The position numbers were made by a program, and so were the translations under genes. A stretch of 64,000 bases of DNA, taken from NCBI RefSeq assembly GCF_036417845.1, contig NC_089981.1:84733268-84797267 (forward strand). The letters are read 5' to 3'. Source of the DNA: Apteryx mantelli. Taxonomy: Eukaryota; Chordata; Aves; Apterygiformes; Apterygidae. The notes below the pieces were generated by a model, which ran no database searches, was not told where the DNA came from, and saw only the letters and a program-made list of their open reading frames with translations. This document shows, piece by piece, positions 49,766 to 62,535 of the stretch (the first letter of the stretch is position 1; each line of letters begins with the position of its first letter).

Positions 49766-52700
49766 GGCTCGTTTGCTGGGAATGAGTGGGGAAAGGGAGA
49801 TGCTAACAGGGCTGTAGCATCTCCAAGGCAGTGGCTGACAGCGCTGGGCTCTTTTTTCCTATGATGCTGTCATAGCACTGTGGCCCTTCCCTTCTCCCCA
49901 GTTTCTGTCACTGTGTCTGTACATGGTCCTGCTTACAAGTTTCTTTATGGGATAGGTTAATAGGAGCACTCAAAGGGAGAACAAGAAGGATGGAAAAGAA
50001 AATGTCTTAAGGCACAGCTCATCTCAGCAGGAGATGGATTATAAAAAATAAAAGAAACTCCCCAAAACCTGGCAAGAGGCAAAAGAGCTGCCTGCATTGT
50101 TGTGCTGGAGTGTTTGGAGGGACCAGACTTACCATGAAGGACTGGTAAAACCTTTAGATCTGCTGGACACATGGGTAGACTATTTGTCTTTGAAATCCTT
50201 TTCCTCTAAGTGCTTTTCTTCTAAAGCTAAAATTAACTTGACTTTAATTTTAAGATAGCTTCATAACCACTGTAGGTCCCTAGTTACAACCTCTGGGAAG
50301 GGGAACTGCAGTTGTTCAGGATTCAGCTGGATCAAGGCACTGCACTCCTGCCTGTCTCAGCCCACTGTGCTTGTCTTCAGAGTAGTGCGCTATTGAACAG
50401 GAAGCGAAGTGCAGAGCACTTCCCTGGGTTCCCAGAATTGTGGTGAGATGTGAAGGATTTTCTGTCCTGTGCAAGTGAAATATGGTTTAGAGGGGGAAGT
50501 TGTTGTGCTTAACCTGGGGTATGACATAGGAAGGGAAGAGCTGAGGAGTTACACCTGGAGAATGATCAGGGTGTCTACCCAACGGAGCACAAGATAAGGG
50601 TACACCAGAGGAGATACGGCAATGCAGCACATCCAGGACACTGTGACTTTGTATACTTTGTTTTGCAGATCATTGACTCAATAGATTGCAACAGATCCTG
50701 CAAGGTTACTGCAGTTTGTTTTATTAATGACTGTGGTCCCTCTAGGGAATAGCTGAAGATGTTTCTGTTGGAGTAAATTGCTGCATACACATGGCAGCCA
50801 ATTTTTGCACCTCTGTGTTTGTTTCTCTCACTATTCTGTTAAATGGTGAAGAAGAATGGGTTTATTTCTTGGGGATTCTCATTTTTTGCTCTTTGAGCAC
50901 CAAAATTTTATAGTTGGCATTTTCCATCTTTAAAACACTTGGCAAATATTGATTCTCTTTGGGGTGCATCCATTCTCTTGATTTCAAAATTTCAAAATTT
51001 CACTTTAAAATCTATTGTACAGAAAAGCCTAGAAGTATTGGATTAGCTATTGTCAGGTCAATTATTTAGTTTACTTAGCCTGACGTCTGACACACTGATA
51101 TTCCCTAAAGAGCAGGTAACTATCAACAAATAATTTGGCAAAGCAAGAGGCAGAGTTTGGATTTTTGTACTGGTCAATGAAAAAATGTGGGAGAAACAGA
51201 ATCATTAAAAATGTCAGTTTTGGAAAGTTCAGTGGTCCTGCATTAACTCCTGAGCAAAAGCTGTTTATATGAACCAATAAGGAGGCTGTTGGTTTTATAG
51301 TCCAGCAGCTGACTCCCCAACCAGCAATATTTAGACAAAAAGTAAAGCAGAAGATTGTCATCTGTATCTTTATAAAATAGAAGCTGATCCTTCAAAAACA
51401 ACTTAGGCCCCACAGCTTGGGAGAAGGAAGGACTGAATATGCTTTGGGATCTGTCTTGGTGTTCTGTTCAAAGGCTTTGTGTTCAGAGGATGCCAACGAA
51501 GGAAGCATTGGCAACGCTGTGGGACCCCTCTGGTTGTGTGTGGAATGACTTTGACCTTCCTCCTCTTGTTTCTTGATTTGTACCTGACTGGTATGTACTC
51601 ACTGTTAGGAGAGCATCAGAGGATCTGGAGGATCTCAGCTTTCTGGGTATGAATTAAAAAGCATCAGTTTTCCCTGCTGTCTTTTTTGTGATTAAGTGAA
51701 AACAAGTGTTTATGGGTTATGAGAACTGCAGTTGGTTTAGATGAGTTAGAGCTTGGTGAATGGTTTCTAGGTCCTCCTTTAGTTATTCCTCATGAATGTT
51801 AAAGAGAACAGTCTTTGTACACCTCCATGAAGATCACCACCCTCTACTTCTGTCTTGGTGATGGCTATTGTGACTGTGCTCTTCTCCCACTTCTTAAGAG
51901 TGTTTATTCTCCCACTGTGTGGCAACACTACCCCATCCTTATTTCACAGATCACCAGCTGCGACGCAGCAAATTACCCTGAGCTGGTGTGGGAACTTTGT
52001 GGTAGAGCAACGAAATGCTCCTCAAGCCCTCAAGCTATTTGTAAATGCCATAGTGCTTGCCTATCTTCCAAGTCCCAGGCTGAAAGACTGTACTCCTGCT
52101 ATCCACTGTGAGGTAGCAGCAGGAGGTCCAGGACAATTTGCTGGGCCTTTAATTCTGCTGCTTTAGGGCATGCAGTGGTTTGCTTTGTACATTCAAAACA
52201 TATGGAGTTGTTTGGAGTGGTAATTGCACATGCCTCCTGAGGCTTACAGAGTTGTCACTTTTTGATTGTATGGCTCAAATTGTCTATGCAGAGGTTGTGG
52301 TGGTGGTGGACTTTAGTTCTTTAAGATGTTGACTGAAACCCACCAGCTGCTTAACCTAGGCCACTGTGTATATGAGACAACAGCAGTGAACAGAAGAGAA
52401 ATCTATCTGAACCAGAAACCTTAACAGAGGAAATTCCTTTTAAGCTTAAAATCTTGTTTTGTGAGCAAAGAGGAAGCACACCTTGTATATACAAAGTCAA
52501 GAATTTATTGTTAGGATAATTGAAATCTTAATGGTCTAATCATTATTAGTCCAGATCTAATTATTACAGAAAAGGAAAGAATAATAATGCAGTTAGGATT
52601 GTTATACACACCCTTCTTAGTCCGATTCCTTTTCCTGGTGTTATGCTCACCCTTCCACTGCTCCTCTAGGTCTTAAGGTCACTGGTTTCATTCTGATGGT

Positions 52701-54034
52701 GGTGGTGGTTTTGTTATGGCTAGTTGTCAGTATCTGAGTCCTTTGCCGGAAGGAATGTGATATTCATGTTGGTGGTTTCTTCTTCCTTGCTCTAAGATCC
52801 ACTTAGGGTCATTTTTACATGCTTGCTAACGTACTTTTACACTTTGCTTTTTCTTCACCGGTCTGCAGTTCCATGTTAAGTATGAATGTACTGCATGTTG
52901 TGGCTTTTATGTGTGTTAGATACTATTTTTTGTTCTCTTTTTCACCCCTAAAATCAGTTTTGTCCTGTTCTATGTCTGCATTTCTTTAACTGACCATTGG
53001 TGAGTTGCTTTTAGCCATGGGACCTCCAGTACAAAGCCTGTGCCCCATCTCTTCTCACCCCGTGCCTGTACCCCTCTGCACTACAGCCCGTGTCTCCACT
53101 TCCCAAGGCTTCTGTTGCCACGCCAGGCTGGTATTTCTCTATACCACCTCATTATGTTAGAGGTGTAGAGCCATGTGGTATCATACAAAGATAAATAAAA
53201 GTAAAACATATTAGCCATAGACACCTGTTCAATTAGAATAATGTTGTTACTGCTAAACCAAGTAAAACAAAGCTGTAGACAGGTCCAGAGAAGTTCAGAC
53301 AGAGCAAGCCTTAGTCCTGAGGCCTTGCAAACTCTATACAAAGCTGGTAGCCTGTTACTAGCAATGGCAGACCTGTGTTACAGGGCTACTTGATTACTCT
53401 GTGCCTTGTAACAAGTCACCTGAGTGGCCCAGTTCCACAGCATACGTTACTGGTTTCCATTCACCCATGAAGATATTGTACACAATAGAGTTTGGACCAT
53501 CTCTGTAGATGGGAAGTTAAAGATAAAAAAACAATCAGCAGAGTTTAGGAAGAAATTATAACGTGTGTCAATGTAATTCTGAACGTGCAGATCCCAAAAT
53601 ATATACCATGTCTTTGTTTCATGTATTTTTTATGTATGATCTTAGATCTACAATAATGAGAGGTTATATAACTGTTGGAGGTAATGATACAGCACTTGCA
53701 TAATAAACACACACTTTTGTAAGCATGTGAGGGGTTTTTTTTAATGGATAAAAATATTTGCAGCTTTGAACAGTTACTTAAAGAGAAGATAGCTCTAGCT
53801 GTATTTCAGATCTGTGGCTGCAAATTATACTATATAAACTGTACAACATATGCCACTTCGGTTAATGAAGGTGAGGCAGAGTAGTAGAACATGATGCATA
53901 TTTGAAATGTCATTTTTTACAGGAAGCTAGAATTAATGCTTTTATGCCCCAAAATAACTAGCATTAGGAAGACAGATTCTGAGACTCAGAACTTAGGAGT
54001 ATGTTCTTTAAGTGCTGTCCAGAATGGATCTATT

Positions 54035-54240
54035 TTAGGTACTCTTACAGCTCCCATTACTGGAATATCAAAGTGCCTTATAATTTTTAATGCATTTATC
54101 TTCTTAATTACCCTGGAAAGATTATCCATGTTTTACAGGTGACAAGCAAAACCACAGAGAGGCTAAGTGACCCAAACAGTTGCACTAGGCAGTCTTTGGT
54201 AGAGTCGGGAGCAAAATTAGTGCCTGGGCATTTCTTTCCT
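54035..54240 (-). repeat. MIR-type SINE, nearly full length
   Basis: In order on the plus strand: CAAAGTGCCTTATAATTTTT, AATGCATTTATC, CATGTTTTACAGGTGACAAG, CACAGAGAGGCTAAGTGACC, and GTAGAGTCGGGAGCAAAATT. This is the collinear reverse complement of an amniote MIR-type SINE, and it is the clearest antisense copy in the window. Confidence 0.8.
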
Positions 54241-57200
54241 CTTGCTGATATGCCCCAGGAAGGACTTGGGCATCTGTATTTCTCCCTGCAAATAGTGCCT
54301 TGCTTAGGTCATTTTAGCTACAGCAATTTTACTATTAGAATCACCCAAATGTTAGAGGCTTTCAGCACATCTTCTGCACATAAAGGGTCACATGCAGGAG
54401 AAAAAGCACTGCTGAGATGGAGTCACCATCCCAGCAGAAGAGACTGAGTCCATCGGAACCCCAGGTGAGAGTGGCTGGCCGGAGCCAGGAACAGCAGCAG
54501 AGCCAGCAAGTTTTTCTTCCCGACATGTTCTGAGTGCTGCTGTTTGCATGAATCCTGCCCCTCTGTAGCTTTGCTCCGTACATGTTTATGGGTGTTTTGT
54601 TGCACAAAGCATTGGCCATGCAAGGTCTGTGTTCCAAAGTGGCTGCGAACTGAAATGAGCAATTTCAGAAATAAAGATGATCATTTTTCTTGTCTTCCTG
54701 GGTACTCTAAATAATTTATACAGTTCCATATGTTCCTCATTAGCTCCCCTTCCCTCTCCAGAGCAGTGATGAATCTTGTATAATCAATCTGTGCCTAAAT
54801 CAATGGTTTCTGTTCCTCATAAGGAATGTATACTTGGTTTGGAATGACTTTTTTTTTTTTTTTAACTGTTTTAAGTTTTTTTAATCTTTTTTAAGATTGT
54901 TCATGGTTGTGTCTTAATCCTAGAGCAGACAAATATTTAATCAGGTTTGTCTTGTCAAAGAAATTTTACATCCAAGTATCTCTAAACAATAATGATCCTC
55001 TTTGTCAGCTCGTTGTGACATATGCTATTATAATGACAGAGCATCTCCTGAAAGATGATAATTCACCCCAGAGCTTGCTTTTTCTTTTCTTCTTCAAATT
55101 TTATGCTAAGGAGTTTTGGAGAATGTGTCTTTCTTTGCTTCTATAATATCGCTTCTTCCTCCTACTTGACTTATTCCCACTTCCACTCTAAAGACAAATG
55201 AAATAAGGAGCGTTTCAGACCAGTCCTGCAAACGCTCTGCAGCATGATGCTCTGTGGCGTTGCAAGGCAAGAAGCCTTATGCTTAATGATGAGTGCTTGA
55301 ATGATTGGGCCTTCAAAGAGACGTGAAACTCAGATGAGTCGGGGCCCTGTGGGCCTGACCTACCACTATGTTGTTCCATTTTGACATCCAGCACAAGACT
55401 GCAGTGCCGTTGTGGATTAGGCCTGTGCATTTTAAATGTAAAATGTTGACAGCGTATCTGCTCTGCTGTGAAATGCAAAGAAAAGTCTTGGCACACATAC
55501 AAGCCATCAGGTATGAACTGCTAACAGGAGCTAGAGCCATGTTCTAATTGGAAACACCTTAATTATGGTCTCCATAGCAGAAATAAAGACCAAGAGAGGG
55601 GAATAGCGATCATTAAAATAGAAGATTTGAGATTTGTTTGATCACACTCAGCTCTGAAAGCAAACAGCTACTGGGAACAGGTGAAATAAAGCTGTTGCTT
55701 GCAATGAAAAATGTGTGGGCTTGCAATTTATCATAAGGTAGAGTGAAGACAGCAGGGCCCTTTCTACACAGAAACCTCAAGTAGGAGATTTCAGCTGGAA
55801 TTTTAGCCTGACATTTTTGGAGGAATATATTGAGAAACAGCAGTACTCTAATATCCTCAAATACATTACTTTGAAATAGCAGCCCGTCCACAAGGTTTAT
55901 GTGTCTAGTTAAACCTGTGTCAGAGGAAGATTAGCTAAGTCCATTCGTTATCAATCCTTAAGTGCTACCTCCAGGAGCTGGGGGCAATTTAGAAATGTTT
56001 GCTTCTGTGAGGGGCCAGTTTGGGCTCTGCCGTCCTTACTCCTGTCAACAAAAAATGGGATCCCATCAAGCAAGATGTGAAGCTGGAGTTATCAGCTAAT
56101 GTTAGCAGGAGGGCCTGTCTAACCCCAGCATTTCTGCTGCTTTTTTCTTCAGTTTGGACTGAGGTGTTGTGAAGCCACAGGGAAATCATTTACCAGTTGG
56201 AAGTGGAGATTCCTCATGGTGGCCAACGTGGTATGAGAGGTCCCAGCTGACGTCTGGCTGACTGGGAGACGCAAATTTGGCAGGCCAAGAGCCCAGGTGC
56301 TGCTGTTGCTTCTGCATGCCCTGGTCCTCACTACTCCTGTCATGCAGAAATCTCCTGAAATACCCGCTAGGAGGGAGCAACGGCTTCTGCAGCGGAAAGG
56401 GCCGAGTCTCCCTTGTCCTGGGGCTCGGGGCAGGGGGACCCTGAGTGGCATTCATGTGCTTCTCAGGCTTGGGGGGCCCCTTCTAACAGAGGCTTTCTGC
56501 GTGCACCTCCAGTTGCTCTTGCAGGCCCCCAGCCTGTACGGAAAGCAAAGCAGGAGAGCCCAGGCACGCAGCTGAGCATCTCTGACCTTCTCCAGCTGTC
56601 TGGCTCTATCCGCCTATTAGTTCCAGTCTTAGAGTTAGGATATGTCTACCTTGGAGCATGGCTTGGCGCTCGCTACTCCGGGTGATTTATCTTGTTGCTC
56701 GCCTGAATTAAAGGGTACGGTCCATTAGCCTGCACAGAGCTCCGTGCTGCAAAGGCTGGGCTGCATCCGCTAACCGAGCCCCATCTGCAGTGTCGCACAG
56801 CGCTACGATGCAGGTATCGTTTTAGACTGGCAGCTGCTTTTGTGCAGCCTGCCTTTCCCCTTGCCTGTCCACCCTCCTGTAACAGAAATGCTGGTGTGTT
56901 TGCTGCCTTTTAATCTGCGGTAATCCAGCCTTTTCTCATTGCTGCAATTTCAGTGTGCTGCAGTGGGCATCACGTTTCAGTGCGCTTTGCCTCTTACTTC
57001 ATCCTTCAATTTATAAATGCCAGAAAACCTGGCTCTGTTTAGCCACAAGATGTTGTTTTTAGCTCCCTCTCCCCTTTGCTTTTAGTAATCACTTAGCTTA
57101 ATTGAAGAATGCAGACAGCCCAATAACTTTCCCCAGGTCAGAGTTATTAAATTTTGTTTATGTGCTAGTCTAGGTAGCTTTGCTGTGTACGAAGATGCTT

Positions 57201-57295
57201 GTCCTTTTGCTGGAGATATTGCATTTATTTTCCAGAAGTGAGATGTGCTACAGTGTAAAAGATCTGTTTGTTTTCATGGTACTTCAGCCCTCCAA

Positions 57296-57316
57296 AAAAA
57301 AAAAAGAAAAAAAAAG
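57296..57316. repeat. A-rich low-complexity tract
   Basis: Run of A bases interrupted by single G bases (roughly A12-G-A9). No SINE or LINE body was recognised directly upstream. Confidence 0.8.
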
Positions 57317-57889
57317 ACAGGGAATGCTAAGGCTCTCAGGCTCACTACTGGCCTTGAATTGCCTCTCTTCTTCCAGGGATTTGCCTCAGAGGCTGATCTT
57401 TTGGGTTAATTTATTGGCAGGTCGAGTAAGGAAAAACTGAAGGTAAAGAACTCACTGCAGCTAGTATCAGGGAGAGAGACTGCACTTTATTGAGAAGGTG
57501 GTTTGAAAATATTCCTTGCTAATTAGAATGTGGATCCGTTCTGTCTCCGTTTGGGCAGTGGGAACCACAACTGACTGATGCTAAACTCAACTCCCATTTG
57601 GTGTTTGTCCAGATGAAGACCACTTTAGGATTAAAGGAGATCAAAGCTCCTTTCTAGAAGGATACTCTCCTGATAAACATATAAATCCTGCCCTGCCTGA
57701 GAGTGAGGTAGAAACACGTATTGGAAACAAGTAAATTGCTCAGATTCTGACTGACAATAAAATAATTACCTCAAACCTCAAGCAACTGTTTTGCAAAAAT
57801 GCTGGGCATCAGCATTAATCACAGAGAGGGGTCGATCTGGTGAGCATTACTTGAGGCTTTTTCTTTCTTTTTCTGCCTTGTTTTTGAAT

Positions 57890-58090
57890 AACTCTAATCA
57901 CAGCCTCATCCAAGCCTGGGATGTAATAAAGGGTTTCGGCAAGGCTGTTCCCCAGTAGCCTATCATTTCTTTCAATATACTGGCAATGCCATCTGTACTT
58001 GAGACTTTATTAATCTGAAGTGAGACCAAGAGCTCTCTCAAGTTCTTCCAGTTTTGTTCTTTGTTTTGGGTTGCTTTCCCCACATATCCC
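57890..58090 (-). mobile_element. Probable LINE (CR1/L2-like) reverse-transcriptase relic
   Basis: The minus strand encodes LLVSLQINKVSSTDGIASIL then KEMIGYWGTALPKPF. The spacing of leucine-rich start, NK..S..DGI and following LKE...L.KPF resembles the reverse-transcriptase domain start in CR1/L2-clade LINEs (L..NKS.GPDGI...LKE....L..PL). The frame is open for only 61 codons and neighbouring parts are not recognisable. It would be a very old fragment; chance similarity cannot be excluded. Confidence 0.4.
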
Positions 58091-59806
58091 CAACCTATTC
58101 CCTCTGGCTTCTCAGACTGACTTTCTCATTCAAGTATTTGCATAGTTCAGATTTGCACTGATGGATAATCAGGCTTGTGCTGTTGACAGAGCTGCTTTTA
58201 GAAGGAGGTTGAAGGCAGTCACAGATGCTGAGCCCTGCTTTAGAAGTGGTTAGCGTGAGCTTGTGCTTCTCTTGGCTTTTCCTGCTCCTGTTTCTGTAAT
58301 GGACACTTGTACCACTTTTGGGTAACATTAACGAATCGGCCTGAGCAGAAATCAAAGCAGGGAGGTAGGTTGCATGTGCATGTGATGTTGGTTGACCAGG
58401 TTGATTGACTTCCTGGCTGCCTGCTCAGCAGCCTCGGTAAATGCAGTCTTTCCCCCACTGAGTATCTCCTAGGCTCCTGTATATTGGCAAGAGGGAAGGC
58501 TCTTTTATCACACGTCCCCAGGGGACACCCAGTTTGGCAGAGTCACTGCAGTTGCTGTTACCATAACAGTGGGACACGCTGTCATACCTGTCATAGCAGG
58601 CTGTGGGAGCACACGATGACGGGTCCCAGACACTGCTGCTAGTCACCATCAGGAACTCAGCTCTGGCACGCGTGGGATCAAAATGTGCTTTTGGAGCTTC
58701 TTCTGCATCTGCATTAATCTAGCATTAATCTGGCTTTTCTCTTAGCGCACCTGAAGTCTGGTCTAGTACCACTGAAGGTCTTTCCATAGATTTCAAAGGG
58801 CTCTCGATCACCTTTCCCTCCCCTTTCCCCCCATTTGACCTGGCATGTGATTTTTTCCCCCCCCTAGAGTTGCCCTGATTTTGTTTGCTTTTAATACATC
58901 TGTCCCATAACATAGACTTTAGAACATGTTTTGCTTTCAGGATTGAAACCAAAATCTGCCCTTTCAATCCAGACAGAAGTTTCTTCCTTTAAGTAAGCTT
59001 TTGGGGGGTGCTGCTTTGCCCTGTTCAGTTCTGGCTTTCCTTGTAACTGCCTGTAAGCAAGTTCAGAAAAATGACAACATAGGATTCAGTATAAATATCC
59101 TGGCAAGAAAATACCTTCCTCTTGGACATTATTATTTTCTGTAAGAACTGGTTAAATACCGTTTCTTTCTATTTTTCAGTAGCAAGGAGTGTTAAGTAGA
59201 GGGTCAAGTATAGTATTTGACTGAATGAATAGCCTCAATTAAGCAATGATTTCTGATTGTGTGTGCTCTCCTGTAGTTGGAACATGTTTCCGTGAGTGCT
59301 GTTTATGAAGGTTAGATTTTATTAAGTGCAAATAATGTGCTATTGATTTAGAAGATGTTTTGAATGCTTGTGGGCAAAGAATACATTGCTTTAGTAGAGA
59401 TCTACAGCCTGTAAGTGTACAGCTGTGCACTATCTAGGCCATATCCAAGGTAATATCATGGGTTTCTTTGCCAGGCAGAATACAGCTGCATGACTCTGTA
59501 CCCGTTGCTGCCTTTACTGGAGGCAGCAAATGCATTCCTGATTGCAGTCTTCCTGGGATAAGTTCGTGTCGTCTTGTGGCTCGGACTTGTGTTGGGTTAC
59601 TGAGCATCAGTTGACTTGTAGTGACAACTTGTGCACATGGGCTTAGTCTGCGGCAAACTCAAGCTAACATGATGTGGCCCTGGCCACGCTGCGATGAGCT
59701 GAGCTAGCTCAGACCACCTTACGTTTCCCGTTGGTTAGGAACGTGCCTATGGATGGTTTATGTGGCTCAGGTATTTTGTGATGACCTCTGCAGTCACAGT
59801 TTGCAA

Positions 59807-59826
59807 TGACTCAGCAGTGAGTCAGC
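59807..59826 (+). promoter_or_regulatory. Paired AP-1 / antioxidant-response-type sites
   Basis: TGACTCAGC at 59807-59815 and TGAGTCAGC at 59818-59826. Each holds a perfect AP-1 heptamer, and the first fits the NRF2/MAF element TGACnnnGC. Their starts are 11 bp apart, one DNA turn. Function in ARMH4 intron 5 is inferred only. Confidence 0.45.
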
Positions 59827-61464
59827 CCTGGGGGTGATGTGGGAGATGTTCAGCCACGTGTTGGCTGCTCCAGTGCAGTTGCGGGCATAGAGCAGGGGAG
59901 GCAGAGAGTTAATTAACTTGTACTATACAGAGGCAAGGCAACAACTTTTTTTACTTAGGTGCATATCCTAATTGAGCAGATAAAGTCAGAGTCTCAGCTA
60001 GCGTAGCTGAGCATAGTTCTGGTGACTTCTCCAGTGGAGGATCTGGTCCCACAGCCTTGGCGCTGATATGGCTGTAAACACCCTTCCCTGGGACCATTCT
60101 GCTTCATGCTGAGCTGGGCTGTGCCACTGGCCCCTTGTGTCTGGCTTTGAACTTTGGATCCTGACAAGCTCAGAGCGAAAGTCACAGCAGTTAAGTTTGG
60201 TGCAAGTTTAATGCTTTGAGCTGTGCAAAATCACCTCTGCATAAGAAGAGGTGTTGGTCTGCAGCCCAGCCCTCTGCACGCAGCAGCAGACTGGCTCCAC
60301 GTGAGCTCTGATAGTTCATGCTAGTCGAGGATTTAACCCATGGAAGGCATCAAGCATGCAGAAAAGTCTCTTGGAGCCGGGTCTGGGGTGCAGGCTGCCC
60401 AGCTCCTTCTCAGGGAGCTGCAGGGGATCCCGTCCTCGGGGATGTCTCCTGGCTGCTGTCACTGCAGCCAGCCACAGCACCCAGGACAGCGCGTGAACAC
60501 GGACTGGCACAGCCACTGTGACACCGTCCCTCTGAACCAGAGCTGGCACCCCCAAATCTGGGTCATTTGCTGCAGGGAAAAAGTGACTGCAGCAGTGCAC
60601 TTCAACAGTAGTGATTCACAGCAGCAGTGATTAGTTATTAAGGATTGATCAGTCACTAATATGTGGGCTCTGAAGATGAATATGGGGGTTTAGAAAACAG
60701 TGGGATTCATAATGCTAGATACATTCTGAATCTGCTTCAAGGTATGCTATATTATAGTGTCCGCTCTTTTATTCTGTTCTGTCAGTAGCAACAACCACAT
60801 AGAGAAGAATCATATTGTGGATTCAGTATTTCTGTGGTATGACCTTGTTGTTCTGCCTGAAGATAACAGGAAAGATTTACAAATCAGGCGTGGATGCTCC
60901 AGAGCCCAGCTTGAGACTGATTTGCTGTTTGCACAGCCATGTGGCGTGATGGATGGTCCAGCAGTAGAAATCAGAGCCGTTCCTGCCTTTCTGATTTGGC
61001 GGCCGTGATCAAGCTATTCCCTTCGTTCTGCCTCAGTTTCTGCCAGCATAAGTGTTCACTCTAGCTGTCCTGGTCTCTCCGAGAGCCCAAGGGACAGTGC
61101 TTGTGGAGCCCTGCATTCCTGCTAACAGTGACACTGGATATATTTAAACAGCATGGGTGAGCAGGAGCTTCTCCTTGTCCTCACCCAGCTGGGACAAGCC
61201 AGGAAAGGCCTACCTTTACCAGGTGTGGTGAGGACATTGCTGAGAATTGTTGTTAGTCCTATCACCATAGGAGAGTGAGTTTAGATGGTGATTTGGGGAC
61301 TCTGTTGGCAGAGAGTAGAAATTAAAGCAAATCCTCTGCTCCAAATCCTTATTAGAGGAAGAGAGGGTATTATAGCAAGAACACCGTCCTGGTGGGATAT
61401 GGGGGAATAAAGGAACAGAGAACAAAACAAAACCCGTCATTTTGATGCTGAATGCTGTGTGCCC

Positions 61465-62005
61465 ATCTGGAAAAGGATACAGGAGAGCTGGAAAAGTACA
61501 GTGAGGGGTGACAAGATGAACCAAAAGGATAAATGGGATTCTGTACAAGGAATGACTGCACAGACTGTGACCAAGGCTGGTTAGGTCAGAGGTGGCATGG
61601 AGAAGGCGAGTAGCAGGTGACTGTCCGCTAATACAAGAACTGGGGAGCATCAAGGGAAACTGGCAGGAAGAGGCAGGTTCAAAACAAGTGGCAGGGAGTA
61701 CTTCGCTCAGAGCGTCATCAAACGGTGGAACTCCTTTCTGCAGGACGCTGTGGGTGCTAAGGCTTTGCTTGTTTGCTTTTTATCTGGAGTAGGCAATTTC
61801 ATAGAAGAAGAATCCATCCTAGTCTTCTAAGTGCAGAAACCCTGCATCTGGCTCAGCAGGTCCCTGAGCCACAAATCCCTGGATGCCAGAAGGGTAAATA
61901 AGGGGACTGTTACTGTATGATTGCCCTGTTCTTAAGCTCTTCCTTGGCAGATGCTGTTGGCCACGGTCAGAGTTACCAGGCTAGACAGACCTTTGTTCTG
62001 ACCTA
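61465..62005 (+). mobile_element. CR1/L3-type LINE 3' fragment
   Basis: CATGGAGAAGGCGAGTAGCA, AACTGGGGAGCATCAAGGGA, GGCAGGTTCAAAAC, GGAGTACTTCGCTCAGAGCG and CGGTGGAACTCCTTTCTGCA appear in the order of the ORF2 C-terminus and tail of amniote CR1/L3 elements. It ends with the typical CAGGCTAGACAGACCTTTGT. Frame-destroying changes throughout; an old relic. Confidence 0.8.
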
Positions 62006-62044
62006 AACTGAATATAAGTGGAGTCCAGTCCACTCATCTGTTTA

Positions 62045-62290
62045 ATTACTGTCAGTGCTGCTTCTTTCTTTTATGATCTTGAGCGCATCGCTTACTCCTC
62101 CTGTGCCTTAGTCCTGTAATCCATAAATGGGAAGACATTGATGCTTCTTTTGGTATTTTATTCATTTAGATACTTTGGGACAGATGCTGTCTCTCTTTAC
62201 GTGTTTGTAGAGCATCTAGCACATGAGAATGCCATCTCAGATAGGCTTTCAGCTGTTGCAGTAGTAGAAATAATTAACGAGAAGTTCCTT
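62045..62290 (+). repeat. MIR-type SINE, sense orientation
   Basis: GATCTTGAGCGCATCGCTTA, CTCCTGTGCCTTAGTCCTGT, ATCCATAAATGGGAAGACAT, then GTTTGTAGAGCATCTAGCAC and a tail rich in AGTAGAAATAATTAA. This is collinear with the MIR-type core (gaccttgggcaagtcactt..cctcagttt..aaatgggga) and an amniote-specific 3' tail (tttgtacagcgcctagcaca). It lies between two CR1/L3 relics. Confidence 0.75.
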
Positions 62291-62384
62291 CTCCTCCTCC
62301 CGGTATTCTTATTTAGCTCATAAACAAAAATATTGATTGTTGCTGAGACAAAAATATGTACTGAAGCCTGTTAAATGGGAAATA

Positions 62385-62535
62385 TATGACCCTGGATCAG
62401 CAGTGAATTACCAGAGGCTGGAGAGTGAGCCAGGGAAGTATCACTGCATGCTTGCCCTGTTTTTATGCTCTTCCATAGGCATCTACCTTCAGAGATGGGA
62501 TATGGGGCTAAACTGATGCAGTCCTGGCATTCCTA
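62385..62535 (+). mobile_element. Second CR1/L3-type 3'-end relic
   Basis: GGGAAGTATCACTGCATGCT, TGCCCTGTTTTTATGCTCTT, CCATAGGCATCTACCTTCAG, GATGGGATATGGGGCTAAAC and CTGGCATTCCTATG follow the L3-type CR1 terminal sequence. It repeats the same part of the element already present at 61900-62005, so it is an independent insertion. Confidence 0.7.
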
